In this document: positions 1-8,886 of the stretch, piece by piece
Layout of the letters: each line of letters opens with the position of its first letter
Numbering within the stretch: the first letter of the stretch is position 1
Source: VXOI01 sp965197575
GTDB lineage: Bacteria; Chloroflexota; Dehalococcoidia; Lucifugimonadales; UBA3495
Assembly (NCBI GenBank): GCA_965197575.1
Contig: OZ240214.1
Location: forward strand, 1,302,001-1,366,000
DNA length: 64,000 bases
Direction of reading: 5' to 3'
Position numbers and translations under genes: made by a program
The notes under the pieces: model-generated
The model's database searches: none
What the model was told of the DNA's origin: nothing
What the model saw: only the letters and a program-made list of their open reading frames with translations

Positions 1-3000
1 AACAATCGCTGCTCGACTCCGCCGCCGCGGCCGACGTGGTGGTAATGCGTTTGCTGGGCGGCAAGCGGGCCATGCCGGAGACCTTCGATCCGCTGGTGCG
101 CGTTTGCCTGGAGCGGGGCGTTCCGCTGATCGCCTGCCCCGGCCATCAGGAGTGGGACCAAGAGCTGGTCTCCGCTTGCACTGTTCCACCGGCCGAGCTG
201 GACACCGTGTTCAGCTACCTGATCCGGGGCGGAGTGGCCAATTTCCAGAACCTGTTTCTGTTCCTCAGCGACTCCTACCTGGGCACCGACTATGGCCACG
301 AGGCCCCCGCCGACGTTCCTTGGGAGGGGGTCTACCACCCCGACGAACCGGACGGCGTGGAAGTGCAGAGCTTCGTCCAGCGCCGTTTCACTCCGGGCAA
401 TCCCTCAATAGCGGTGCTCTTTTACCGCGCCCACTGGATGAGCGGCAACCTCTATGCCATCGACGCGCTGGTCCGACGGCTGGAGCAGCTTGGGGCTAAC
501 GTGCTCCCGGTTTACTCCTTCAGCTTGAAGCACAACCCGGAGGGCGACGGGACGGTCAACCGCACCTTCGCCGACATTCTGTGCGATCCGTCGGGAGCGC
601 CGCGAGTCCACGCCGTCATCAACACGATGGGCATGTCCATGAGCGATCTGGCCCAGGACGGCCCTACCGTGTCGGTAGCCACCGGCCCGCAGGTCGATTA
701 CCTGGACCGGTTGAACGTGCCGATCATTCAAGCCATCTTCAGCACCGGCAGCGAGGCGGAATGGCAGGGAAGTTCCCTTGGCCTGGGGCCCATCGACACG
801 GCGATGAGCGTAGCCCTGCCCGAGTTCGACGGGCGCATCATCACCGTGCCCATCTCCTTCAAGGAGGAGCTTGCCTCCGGCGGCGACGGCCGCTTTGACG
901 CCAGGCTCCAACGCTACCTGCCCCGGCCCGACCGGGTCGATTTCCTGGCCCGGCTGGCCGTCAAGTGGACCGGTCTGCAACTCAAACCCAATTCCGAGAA
1001 GCGGGTCGCGGTCATCCTGAGCAACTACCCGACTAAGGACGCCCGCATCGGGAACGCGGTGGGCCTGGACACCCCGGCTTCAGTCATCCACATCCTGAAC
1101 GCCATGAAGGACGCCGGATACCGGCTGGAAGACATCCCCGGCGACGGCGACGAGTTGGTGCAACGGGTAATCGAACGGTGCAGCAACGACACCGACTCCC
1201 TCACCGAAGAGCAACTCCGGCTGGCGGCGGGCCACGTTTCCGCCCGGCAGTACCGGGAATGGTTCGGGGGGATGCCGGAGACGGTCCAGCAGGAAATGAC
1301 CGAGGCTTGGGGAGAGCCGCCCGGCCAGGTCTATCGCACCGCCATACCCGGAAGGGATAGAGAGGGCTTGGCCATCGCGGGTATCGACCTCGGCAACGTT
1401 TTCGTGGGTTTGCAGCCGCCACGGGGGTTCGGCGAGAATCCCATCGCCATCTATCACAGCCCCGACCTTGCGCCCACCCATCATTACGTGGCCTATTACC
1501 GCTGGATACGCGACGTGTTCCAAGCCGACGCCATCGTCCACGTCGGCAAGCACGGCACCGCCGAGTGGCTGCCCGGCAAGGGCATCGGCATGTCCAACGC
1601 CTGCTACCCCGAGGTCGCGCTCGAAGACGTGCCGCTCTTCTACCCGTTCATCATCAACAACCCCGGCGAGGGAGCGCAGGCCAAGCGACGCCTCCATGCC
1701 ACCATCGTCGACCACCTGATCCCGGCCATGACCACCGCCGACAGCTACGGCGATATCGCCCGTTTGGAGCAACTGCTGGACGAGCATTACCAGTGCATGA
1801 CTCTCGACCCGGCCAAGCTCCCCCTGCTGGAAGGCCAGATCTGGGAGTTGGTGCGCCAAGCCGACCTCGACCGCGACCTGGGCGTCCAAGAACGCCCTGA
1901 CGACTTTCCCGACTTCCTGTTGCACATCGACGGCTACCTGTGCGAGTTGAAGGACGCCCAAATCCGGGACGGCCTGCACACGCTGGGGCAGGTACCCGAA
2001 GGCGATCAGATGGTTGGCCTTCTATCGTCGCTCACCCGCCTCGACACCGGCAACATACCCAGCCTTCGCCGTGCCATGGCCGAGGCCCTGGGTCTGGACT
2101 ACGTCAGTCTGCTGTCCGAACCGGGGACGCCCGTCGCTGGACCTCTTCCCGCGCCCTTGAACGGCAACGGCGATGGGCCGCCCCGCACTCAGGGCGACTT
2201 GGTAGAGCGGTTGGAGCAACTCAGCCGGGACGCCTACGCCCGGCTTGACGCCAATGGCTTCCGGCCCCAGGACGTGCCGACCGTCGTCAACGAAGTGCTG
2301 GACCGTCCCGACCGGCAGACCGAGCAGGTGCTGGCCTACGTGGCAAACACCATTCACCCGGCGCTCCTCCGCACCACCGACGAGATCGGCAACCTGCTGC
2401 GGGGGCTGGACGGGCGGTTCGTTCCCGCCGGCCCCAGCGGCGCGCCCACGCGGGGCATGGCCAACATCCTGCCCACCGGCCGCAACTTCTACTCCGTCGA
2501 CCCCAAGACCATCCCGTCGCCCGCCGCCTGGGAGATGGGCACGGCCTTGGCCGACTCGCTGTTGCAGGTCTACCTGGAGGAAGAGGGCGCCTACCCCGAG
2601 ATGGTGGGGCTGGTAATCTGGGGCACCTCGGCCATGCGGACCCACGGCGACGACCTCGCCCAAGTGCTGGCCCTGCTCGGGGTGCGCCCCGTGTGGCAGC
2701 CGGAGAGCCGCCGCGTCACCGGCCTGGAGTTGATTCCCCTGGAGGAATTGGGACGCCCTCGCATCGACGTTACCGTGCGCATCAGCGGCTTCTTCCGCGA
2801 CGCCTTCCCCAACCTGATCGACCTGCTGGACCAGGCCGTCGAGCTAGCCGCGTCGCAAGAGGAACCGCCGGAGCGGAACATGGTGATCAAGCACCTGCTG
2901 GAGGACCGGGCAAGGGGGGAAAGCAGTGGAGAGAGTCCCGGCGCGTTGTTCCGAATATTCGGCAGCAAGCCCGGCACCTACGGCGCAGGAATCCTGCCGG

Positions 3001-3677
3001 TGCTGGACGAGCGGAATTGGGAAACGGTGCAAGACCTCGCCGAGGTCTACACCGCCTGGGGTGGCTACGCCTACACCCGCCAGGAGTTCGGCGTCCACGC
3101 GCGGGACGAGTTCGGGCGGCGGTTCAGCCAGATAGTCGTCGCCGCCAAGAACCAGGACAACCGCGAGCACGACATCTTCGACAGCGACGATTACATGCAG
3201 TACCACGGCGGCATGATCGCCACCGTCCGGGCGTTGACCGGGCGCAATCCGCAGCAGTTCTTCGGCGACAGCTCCGATCCCTCCCGCGCCAGAGTGCGGA
3301 AGCTGGAGGACGAGGCGAGGCGCGTCTTCCGCACCAGGGTGGTCAACCCCAAGTGGATCGACTCGATGAAGCGCCACGGCTACAAGGGGGCTTTCGAGCT
3401 TTCCGCCACCGTGGACTATATGTTTGGCTACGACGCAACGGCCCAGGTCATCGAAGACTGGATGTACGAGAACGTCACCGAGTCCTACGTGTTCGACCCG
3501 GAGACGCAACAATTCTTCCAGCAAAGCAACCCCTGGGCCCTGCGGGACATCGTGGAGCGGCTGCTGGAGGCGATCCAGCGGGGCCTGTGGGAAAACCCGC
3601 CGCCCGACATGAAAGAGCGTCTCCAAGAGATGCTGCTGCAACTGGAGGCTGACCTGGAAGCCCGGCAGGAAGGATGA
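1..3677 (+). CDS. cobN: Cobaltochelatase large subunit CobN (5' end cut off by the window)
   Basis: CobN inserts Co2+ into hydrogenobyrinate a,c-diamide in aerobic-type cobalamin synthesis and is the porphyrin-binding subunit of an ATP-driven chelatase, acting in the cytoplasm. The frame is open from base 3 to the TGA at 3675-3677. A GTG at 36 is the first internal start, but the codons before it (QSLLDSAAAAD) fit the normal CobN N-terminal region, so the true start lies upstream. The roughly 1,220 residues visible are close to full family length. The hallmark HVGKHGTAEWLPGK stretch with the following NNPGEGAQAKRR is present (bases about 1540-1690), and conserved CobN signatures run to the C-terminus. 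The AAA+/VWA partner needed for catalysis is probably the fused protein at 6844-8886. No frameshift is seen. Confidence 0.95.
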   Translation, partial: QSLLDSAAAADVVVMRLLGGKRAMPETFDPLVRVCLERGVPLIACPGHQEWDQELVSACTVPPAELDTVFSYLIRGGVANFQNLFLFLSDSYLGTDYGHEAPADVPWEGVYHPDEPDGVEVQSFVQRRFTPGNPSIAVLFYRAHWMSGNLYAIDALVRRLEQLGANVLPVYSFSLKHNPEGDGTVNRTFADILCDPSGAPRVHAVINTMGMSMSDLAQDGPTVSVATGPQVDYLDRLNVPIIQAIFSTGSEAEWQGSSLGLGPIDTAMSVALPEFDGRIITVPISFKEELASGGDGRFDARLQRYLPRPDRVDFLARLAVKWTGLQLKPNSEKRVAVILSNYPTKDARIGNAVGLDTPASVIHILNAMKDAGYRLEDIPGDGDELVQRVIERCSNDTDSLTEEQLRLAAGHVSARQYREWFGGMPETVQQEMTEAWGEPPGQVYRTAIPGRDREGLAIAGIDLGNVFVGLQPPRGFGENPIAIYHSPDLAPTHHYVAYYRWIRDVFQADAIVHVGKHGTAEWLPGKGIGMSNACYPEVALEDVPLFYPFIINNPGEGAQAKRRLHATIVDHLIPAMTTADSYGDIARLEQLLDEHYQCMTLDPAKLPLLEGQIWELVRQADLDRDLGVQERPDDFPDFLLHIDGYLCELKDAQIRDGLHTLGQVPEGDQMVGLLSSLTRLDTGNIPSLRRAMAEALGLDYVSLLSEPGTPVAGPLPAPLNGNGDGPPRTQGDLVERLEQLSRDAYARLDANGFRPQDVPTVVNEVLDRPDRQTEQVLAYVANTIHPALLRTTDEIGNLLRGLDGRFVPAGPSGAPTRGMANILPTGRNFYSVDPKTIPSPAAWEMGTALADSLLQVYLEEEGAYPEMVGLVIWGTSAMRTHGDDLAQVLALLGVRPVWQPESRRVTGLELIPLEELGRPRIDVTVRISGFFRDAFPNLIDLLDQAVELAASQEEPPERNMVIKHLLEDRARGESSGESPGALFRIFGSKPGTYGAGILPVLDERNWETVQDLAEVYTAWGGYAYTRQEFGVHARDEFGRRFSQIVVAAKNQDNREHDIFDSDDYMQYHGGMIATVRALTGRNPQQFFGDSSDPSRARVRKLEDEARRVFRTRVVNPKWIDSMKRHGYKGAFELSATVDYMFGYDATAQVIEDWMYENVTESYVFDPETQQFFQQSNPWALRDIVERLLEAIQRGLWENPPPDMKERLQEMLLQLEADLEARQEG

Positions 3678-3747
3678 ATTGGGAATAGGGAATGTTGAAT
3701 TGAGAATTGGGGTTTTCTCCATTCTCAATTCGTCATTCACCATTCCA
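3678..3747. repeat. Intergenic AT-rich hairpin, AATTCTCAATTC family
   Basis: An 11-bp perfect inverted repeat GAATTGAGAAT (3697-3707) / ATTCTCAATTC (3721-3731) lies in an A/T-rich spacer that contrasts with the G+C-rich genes. The flanks carry further ATTCACCATTCC-like words. A related arrangement occurs at 15312-15392. There is no U-run, so it does not look like an intrinsic terminator. Confidence 0.6.
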
Positions 3748-3761
3748 AGAGGAGGCTGGAC

Positions 3762-4178
3762 GTGGAATCGACGCTGGAGATCATCAAGGGGTTGACCCAA
3801 GACGAGAGCGTGATGTGGGTAGTGGGCGGCGGCGCGGTGGTCAGCGAGAACACATCCAAGGGCATCAAGGAGCCAGAGGTAGCCAACGGCTACGCGACCA
3901 TCGAGGCCGACAACTGGCATTTCCACGTCAAGCTCGACGATGTGACGGGGATACAGTTCGTGGAGGCGGAAAGCCACGGCGACCTCCTGTCCTACTATGT
4001 GCGCTTCTCCGGCGAGAAGGAGGAGACTTTGCTCCGGGGCTACTTCCCCAACCCCTATCTGGACGAAGACCAAAACCGCACCGAGTTCCAGCCGGACAAG
4101 TTCCGGCGTTTCTCGGAAACGCGGGACCGCTACGTCGGCAACGAGGGCATCGTCTTCGTCAAGCGCCCGCGCCAGTAG
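3762..4178 (+). CDS. Conserved hypothetical protein next to cobN
   Basis: A 138-residue soluble protein starting at GTG 3762 behind a strong AAGAGGAGG ribosome site (3747-3755). I do not recognise the family with certainty. The sequence is acidic and aromatic-rich, with a WHFHVKLDDVTGIQFVEAES stretch followed by a basic and aromatic C-terminal half. That pattern loosely recalls small beta-rich haem-carrier proteins of the HemS/ChuX type, but this is only an impression. It has no signal peptide or membrane segment. It lies 84 bp after cobN with the hairpin repeat between them, so it may be co-transcribed and have a role in cobalt or tetrapyrrole handling; that role is inferred from position alone. 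Confidence 0.7.
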   Translation: MESTLEIIKGLTQDESVMWVVGGGAVVSENTSKGIKEPEVANGYATIEADNWHFHVKLDDVTGIQFVEAESHGDLLSYYVRFSGEKEETLLRGYFPNPYLDEDQNRTEFQPDKFRRFSETRDRYVGNEGIVFVKRPRQ

Positions 4179-4320
4179 TAGGGGCAAGCCAAAGGGCAAC
4201 TACAAGGGTTTCCCCTACCGAGCGACGCTCCGCCGCCCCGGATTCAATGGCGCATGGGCGGCCCTGGTGGCTGACTTGGGTGGAGTCGAAAGACCCGCTG
4301 ACAGTGGAGGATTCAGAGCC

Positions 4321-5196
4321 ATGCCTTTCGCAGAGGTCAACGGCTACCGGATGCGCTACACCGTGGTTGGCGACGACGCCGCGCCGCCCATAGCTTTCGT
4401 TCACGGCGGCTTGGGCGGCGGCGACGGCGCCCGCGACACGATCAACCGGCAGGCGGATGGTTTTTCAGCGGACTACCGTTGTGTGTTCTACGACCGCCGG
4501 TGCTGCGGCCAGTCAGAAGCGCCCGCCGACGGCTATGACATTCCCAACTGCGCCCGGGACTTGCGTGCGCTGCTGGCCCACCTGGGCATCGACAAGGCCC
4601 ACATATTGGGATCGTCGGCGGGCGGGCCGATTGCGTTGCAGTTTGCGCTGGACTACCCGGAGATGACCGACGCCCTTCTTTTGGTCAATACGATGACCTA
4701 CTCGCAGGAGGCGCAGCGGGAGATACGCCGACAGGAACTGCGGAAGCTCAGGGAACGTGTGGCCGCCGAGGGCCGCTCGGCGGCGGTGGCCGCCGCGCTG
4801 GCCGACCGCTTCCCGCAGATGGCCGCCGAGGATCCGGAGCGCTTCGCCCGCCTCGCCGCCGAAAACGAGGCGCGCGCCGACGGCATCGCCGCCACTCATC
4901 AGGCTTACCTGGATATTGGCGACTCCCTGGAAAACCGGCTGGCCGAGTTGAAGATGCCGGTGGCCATCGTTCACGGCGACCAAGACAGCCGCATCCCCAT
5001 CGAGTGCGGACGCAGCCTGAACGCCGCGATTTCCCAGTCCGCCATGTACGTGATAGCTGGCGCAGAACACGGCCTGACCACCAACGAAGCCGCCGGCCGC
5101 ACCCAAGAAATTCTGCTGGGATTCCTGCGGGGAGTCCGCCTCCGCCGCGAAGCAGAGCACGCTATGTCGCAGGAAGACCGCGCCCAAGTCTCCTAA
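4321..5196 (+). CDS. Alpha/beta-fold hydrolase
   Basis: A 291-residue alpha/beta hydrolase. From ATG 4321 the protein begins MPFAEVNGYRMRYTVVG, the usual start of this family; the frame is open further upstream but without family similarity. The oxyanion-hole region FVHGGLGGG follows at about residue 25. The nucleophile elbow is GSSAGG near residue 100, the acid loop is in IVHGDQDSRIP, and the catalytic His is in AGAEHGLTT near the C-terminus. An FYDRRCCGQSE stretch resembles proline iminopeptidase-like members. The substrate cannot be told. It sits between the cobN unit and the cobalamin riboswitch, with no promoter of its own evident. Confidence 0.88.
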   Translation: MPFAEVNGYRMRYTVVGDDAAPPIAFVHGGLGGGDGARDTINRQADGFSADYRCVFYDRRCCGQSEAPADGYDIPNCARDLRALLAHLGIDKAHILGSSAGGPIALQFALDYPEMTDALLLVNTMTYSQEAQREIRRQELRKLRERVAAEGRSAAVAAALADRFPQMAAEDPERFARLAAENEARADGIAATHQAYLDIGDSLENRLAELKMPVAIVHGDQDSRIPIECGRSLNAAISQSAMYVIAGAEHGLTTNEAAGRTQEILLGFLRGVRLRREAEHAMSQEDRAQVS

Positions 5197-5256
5197 CGTC
5201 CCATTCACGATGGCTCAATCGCGAACGTATGGGTTGGTGGCATAGAGTACAACGGC

Positions 5257-5285
5257 TTGACATCAACCCGTGGGGTTGCTAGCAT
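5257..5285 (+). promoter_or_regulatory. Sigma70-type promoter of the cobalamin riboswitch transcript
   Basis: A perfect -35 TTGACA (5257-5262) and a TAGCAT -10 (5280-5285) are separated by 17 bp. Initiation near 5292 would place the whole riboswitch in the leader RNA. Confidence 0.65.
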
Positions 5286-5319
5286 CAACTCCACAGCCTG
5301 CAACAGGGCTGTCTTTAAC

Positions 5320-5500
5320 AACCTAGGTTCGCTGAACGGTGTCCCGATGGTATCGGGATGAAAAGGGAAGCCGGTGTGAGTCCGGCGCGGTCGCGCCACT
5401 GTAACTGGTAGTCTCCTCCGCAAACGCCACTGGCCCGCTTGGGGCTGGGAAGGTCGGAGGATGACGAATCCAGGAGTCAGGAGACCTGCCTTTCAGCACG
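5320..5500 (+). ncRNA. Cobalamin riboswitch
   Basis: Signature elements appear in the right order: AAAAGGGAAGCCGGTG (5361-5376), GCGCCACTGTAACTGG (5394-5409), CGCCACTGG (5425-5433), GGGAAGGTCGGAGGATGACG (about 5446-5465) and the B12 box AGTCAGGAGACCTGCC (5475-5490). This matches the AdoCbl/MeCbl-sensing cobalamin riboswitch. It precedes the cobalt transporter genes cbtB and cbtA. A terminator hairpin downstream (5554-5579) suggests control by premature termination when cobalamin is plentiful. Confidence 0.95.
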
Positions 5501-5553
5501 ACTTGATACGCTTCGCAGAAGAGGGTAGTAGTCATTCGACGTATGTAACTGGA

Positions 5554-5579
5554 GCCCGGCCGAAGCGCCGGGCTTTTTT
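5554..5579 (+). terminator. Intrinsic terminator, expression platform of the cobalamin riboswitch
   Basis: A GCCCGGC / GCCGGGC stem (5554-5560, 5567-5573) with a 6-nt loop is followed by six T. It stands between the B12 box and cbtB, so it most likely attenuates the cbtB-cbtA transcript. Confidence 0.85.
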
Positions 5580-5624
5580 GTTGCCCAGAACTAACCGAAT
5601 TTAGGGAATTTGGAGGAAGCAGAC

Positions 5625-5819
5625 ATGTTCAACCGCATCGCAGCTGCAACCGATACCGCATCCCGGGCGCCCTGGCTTGTAGCGGGCGCAGTTGTGCTCT
5701 ATCTGGCCGGGTACGTGGACTCCGGCGTGCATGGTGCGGCCATCGGCGCTCCCGGCATCCTGGGCACGGTCCACGAGTTCTTCCACCACGCCCGCCACGT
5801 CGCCTTCATGTGCCATTAG
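5625..5819 (+). CDS. cbtB: Cobalt transporter subunit CbtB
   Basis: CbtB is a tiny membrane protein found in B12-regulated operons with CbtA and implicated in cobalt uptake. The ATG at 5625 follows a TGGAGGAAG ribosome site (5611-5619) and gives 64 residues, typical for the family. There is one hydrophobic segment (about residues 17-36) and a His-rich C-terminus, HEFFHHARHVAFMCH, the CbtB signature and a plausible metal ligand set. It is the first gene after the riboswitch-terminator and lies 28 bp from cbtA. Confidence 0.9.
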   Translation: MFNRIAAATDTASRAPWLVAGAVVLYLAGYVDSGVHGAAIGAPGILGTVHEFFHHARHVAFMCH

Positions 5820-5847
5820 GCTCCCGCGGGAAACCGGAGAACCGCTC

Positions 5848-6621
5848 ATGGACCGCATCTTTCCGACCGCGCTGGTGATGGGCCTCATCGCTGGCCTGCT
5901 GGTGGCCGGGTACATGAACATCTTCACCGTGCCGGTGATGGAATGGGCCATCGAGCTGGAAGGGCAGGCCACCGCAAGCCCCGGCGAGGAAGGGGACGCC
6001 CTGCCCTTGGGCCAGCTCACCACGCTCGGCGCGCAGCGGGTAGGCATGACCTTGGGCTTGGCCGTGGTCGGCGTGATCTACGGTGCCATTTTCACCGGCC
6101 TGTATTATCTGGCGCGCCGCGCCGCTCCCGGTTGGAACCCTTGGGCTTGGGCCGACGTGGCCGGTCTTCTGGGGTTTTGGGCGGTGTCGACGTTCACCCA
6201 GATCAAGTATCCGCTGAACCCGCCAGGAATCGGCGACGAGGGGACACTGCTGGCCCGGCAGGGCTACCAATTGCTGGTTATCGCGGTATCGACTGCCTCG
6301 GTGGCCCTGGTCTTGTACGGAGTGGGCCAAGTCAACCGGGCCGCGTCCGGTGGCAGACGCTGGCCCCGTTACGCCGCCGTCGGGGTCGCCTATGCCGTGG
6401 TCATGCTGCTGTTGTCCTTCGCCGTGCCGGGGGTGCGCGACCCGTCCCCCGATTGGCTGCCGCCCGCGCTGACCATCATGTTCCGCACCTTCACTGCCGG
6501 CGGCCACTTCCTGCTGTGGATGGGCATCGCCTTCGGCACCGTCGGCTATGCGCTCTACCGGCGCAACGGAGTCCACGCCTATCCGACTTCGGCCGGGATT
6601 TCGACCGAAGCGGCGGACTAG
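5848..6621 (+). CDS. cbtA: Cobalt transporter subunit CbtA
   Basis: A 257-residue integral membrane protein beginning MDRIFPTALVMGLIAGLLVAGY at ATG 5848, the standard CbtA start. Several hydrophobic helices are visible, in the windows around residues 5-25, 65-90, 100-120, 135-160, 175-195 and 205-230. CbtA is predicted from riboswitch context in many bacteria to move cobalt across the inner membrane. Here it follows cbtB in the same riboswitch-controlled unit and precedes the chelatase ATPase. The family is usually a little shorter; the additional length is spread over loops. Specific cobalt ligands cannot be assigned from sequence. Confidence 0.88.
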   Translation: MDRIFPTALVMGLIAGLLVAGYMNIFTVPVMEWAIELEGQATASPGEEGDALPLGQLTTLGAQRVGMTLGLAVVGVIYGAIFTGLYYLARRAAPGWNPWAWADVAGLLGFWAVSTFTQIKYPLNPPGIGDEGTLLARQGYQLLVIAVSTASVALVLYGVGQVNRAASGGRRWPRYAAVGVAYAVVMLLLSFAVPGVRDPSPDWLPPALTIMFRTFTAGGHFLLWMGIAFGTVGYALYRRNGVHAYPTSAGISTEAAD

Positions 6622-6843
6622 GGCGCAAATGAGGAATTTCCCTCCCAAACAGGGCATCGGTTAGGTTGGGGCGCCCTCCAGGGCCGCCGGTTCTCGCCTA
6701 GGACCCGGCCCACCCCCTCCCTAACCGCGGCCCTGCACCGGACCGGGCGCCAGGCTCCGAAACGGCGGGCATCGTCTCCGGCAAGTGGTAAACTTCAGTA
6801 GACTTCAACCGGGTCCGAAACCCTCACGCCGGGAGCTGCGCTA

Positions 6844-8886
6844 TTGACCGAACGAGTTGAACCCCGATTCCCCTTCACCGCCATCGTCGCCCAGACCGCG
6901 ATGAAACGGGCTTTGCTGCTGAACGCGGTCAACCCCAAGATCGGCGGCGTCTTGGTGCGCGGCAAGAAGGGCACCGCCAAGTCCACCGCCGTCCGTTCCT
7001 TGGCCGCGTTGCTGCCGGAGGTCGACGTGGTGCAGGGCTGCCCTTACAACTGCGAGCCGGCCAACCGCCAGGGCCTGTGCCTGCGTTGCGGCCCGGAGGC
7101 CGTCGACGCCGGGACCGTCACGCGGCAGGTGCCCATCGTAGACCTGCCCGTCGGCGCGACCGAGGATCGGCTGGTGGGATCGCTGGACATCGAGCAGGCG
7201 ATCAAGACCGGAACGCGGGCCTTCGAGCCGGGACTGATCGCGGCCACGCACCGGGGCATCCTCTACATCGACGAGGTAAACCTTCTCAACGACCACCTGG
7301 TTGACGTACTGCTGGACGCCGCCGCCATGGGCCGCAACTACGTCGAACGCGAGGGCGTGTCGGTTACGCATCAAGCCCAGTTCATCCTGGTCGGCACGAT
7401 GAACCCCGAGGAAGGCGACCTGCGGCCGCAGCTTCTTGACCGCTTCGGCTTGGCCGTGGAAGTAGAGGGCAGTTTTGCGCCCGAAGAACGCCGCGAGGTA
7501 GTCCGCCGCCGCATTGACTACGAGGCCGCCCCCCACGCCTTCATGGAGCGGTGGCGCGAGCCGGAAGAAGCGGAGAGGGAGAGAATTCTTCGCAGCCAGC
7601 GGTTGCTCCCGGAAGTCCGCGTGAGCGAGGACATCCTGGAGTTGATCACGTCCATCTGCGCCGAGTACGAAGTGGACGGTATGCGCGGCGACATCGTGAT
7701 GTACAAGACGGCCGGGACCATCGCGGCCTATGAGGACCGCACCCACGTCACCGCCGAGGACGTGCGGGAGGCGGCATTCCTCGCGCTGTTGCACCGGCAG
7801 CGCCGCCAGCCCTTCCAGCAGCCCGAGCTCGTCACCGAGCAGCTAGACAAAATGATCGAGGAGTTCCAGCAGCAGAACCAAGGGCGGGAACCCCACGATT
7901 CCGGCGGCAACGACGATCAGGGAGGCGTCGACTCCGACCCTCCGGATTCGGACGGGCAAGAACAGGACGACCCGCCGGACCAGCCCTCTGCGGATGGCCC
8001 GTCCGGCGACCAGCAGTTTGAGGTAGGCGCGCCCTTCGCCGTGCGCTCTCTGGCCATTCAACCGCCCGACCGGCGGGCGCGCCGCTCGTCGGGACGGCGC
8101 AGCACCACCGTCACCGACTCGTCAGCCGGCCGCTACGTGCGCGCCCGGCAGCCCCAGGAAGGAACGTCGGACTTGGCCCTCGACGCCACCCTGCGGACCG
8201 CCGCTCCCCATCAGGAAAGCCGCCGCGCCGCGCTTTCCGGGGAGGATGCTCCGCAGGTCCTTCCAGCCGTCCTGATCGAGCCTTGGGACATCCGGGAGAA
8301 GGTGCGGGAGAGCAGGGCGGGCAGCTTGGTGCTGTTCGTGGTCGACGCCAGCGGCTCGATGGGGGCGCAGCGGCGCATGGTGGCGGTGAAAGGGGCGATT
8401 CTTTCCATACTGCTCGACGCTTATCAGCGCCGCGACCGAGTTGGGCTGGTCTCCTTTCGGGGCACTACTGCCCAACTCCTGTTGCCGCCGACCAACAGCG
8501 TCGACTTGGCCCAAGCGCATCTGCGGGAGATGCCCACCGGCGGACGCACCCCCTTGAGCGCCGGCATCTTCAAGGCGATGGAGGTGATGGAGACGGAGCG
8601 CACGAAAGACCGGGACGTGCTTCCCATGCTGGTGCTGCTGTCCGACGGCCGGGCCAACGTCACCACCGCCGGGGTGGGCAACCCCACCGAAGAAGCGCGG
8701 GCCGCCGCCGCCATAGTCCGCGAAGCCCGCATCCCCGCCGTAGTCGTCGACACCGAAGACGGCTACGTGCGGCTGGGCTTGGCCGCTCCAATCGCCGAAT
8801 CGATGGGCGCCCGCTGCATCCGGTTGGACGACCTCCGCGCCGAGACCCTGGCCGACACCGTGCGGCTCCATGCGCCGACAGGCTAA
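6844..8886 (+). CDS. Fused ChlI-ChlD (AAA+ / VWA) metallochelatase motor, probable cobaltochelatase subunit
   Basis: A 680-residue fusion of the two ATPase-side chelatase subunits that power CobN. Walker A is GKKGTAKST (residues 40-48) and Walker B is ILYIDEVN (139-146). Four cysteines (C66, C70, C79, C82) form an insert seen in this branch. A Gln/Asp/Pro-rich linker spans about 340-400 and joins to a C-terminal VWA domain with MIDAS motif DASGS (501-505), a GGRTPL loop and a LSDG acidic site. The start is TTG 6844, with GGGAG about 9 bp upstream. It lies 222 bp after cbtA with no terminator seen, so it may belong to the riboswitch regulon. A magnesium chelatase role is less likely, since no bacteriochlorophyll genes are present. 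Confidence 0.9.
   Translation: MTERVEPRFPFTAIVAQTAMKRALLLNAVNPKIGGVLVRGKKGTAKSTAVRSLAALLPEVDVVQGCPYNCEPANRQGLCLRCGPEAVDAGTVTRQVPIVDLPVGATEDRLVGSLDIEQAIKTGTRAFEPGLIAATHRGILYIDEVNLLNDHLVDVLLDAAAMGRNYVEREGVSVTHQAQFILVGTMNPEEGDLRPQLLDRFGLAVEVEGSFAPEERREVVRRRIDYEAAPHAFMERWREPEEAERERILRSQRLLPEVRVSEDILELITSICAEYEVDGMRGDIVMYKTAGTIAAYEDRTHVTAEDVREAAFLALLHRQRRQPFQQPELVTEQLDKMIEEFQQQNQGREPHDSGGNDDQGGVDSDPPDSDGQEQDDPPDQPSADGPSGDQQFEVGAPFAVRSLAIQPPDRRARRSSGRRSTTVTDSSAGRYVRARQPQEGTSDLALDATLRTAAPHQESRRAALSGEDAPQVLPAVLIEPWDIREKVRESRAGSLVLFVVDASGSMGAQRRMVAVKGAILSILLDAYQRRDRVGLVSFRGTTAQLLLPPTNSVDLAQAHLREMPTGGRTPLSAGIFKAMEVMETERTKDRDVLPMLVLLSDGRANVTTAGVGNPTEEARAAAAIVREARIPAVVVDTEDGYVRLGLAAPIAESMGARCIRLDDLRAETLADTVRLHAPTG

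Noticed and set aside
2844..4199. 451-codon minus-strand open frame opposite cobN and the 138-residue gene
   Set aside because: It reads through the AT-rich hairpin and antisense of cobN; no recognisable domains.
6844..8886. Magnesium chelatase for bacteriochlorophyll
   Set aside because: No bch or chl genes nearby; CobN, cbtAB and the cobalamin riboswitch point to cobalt.
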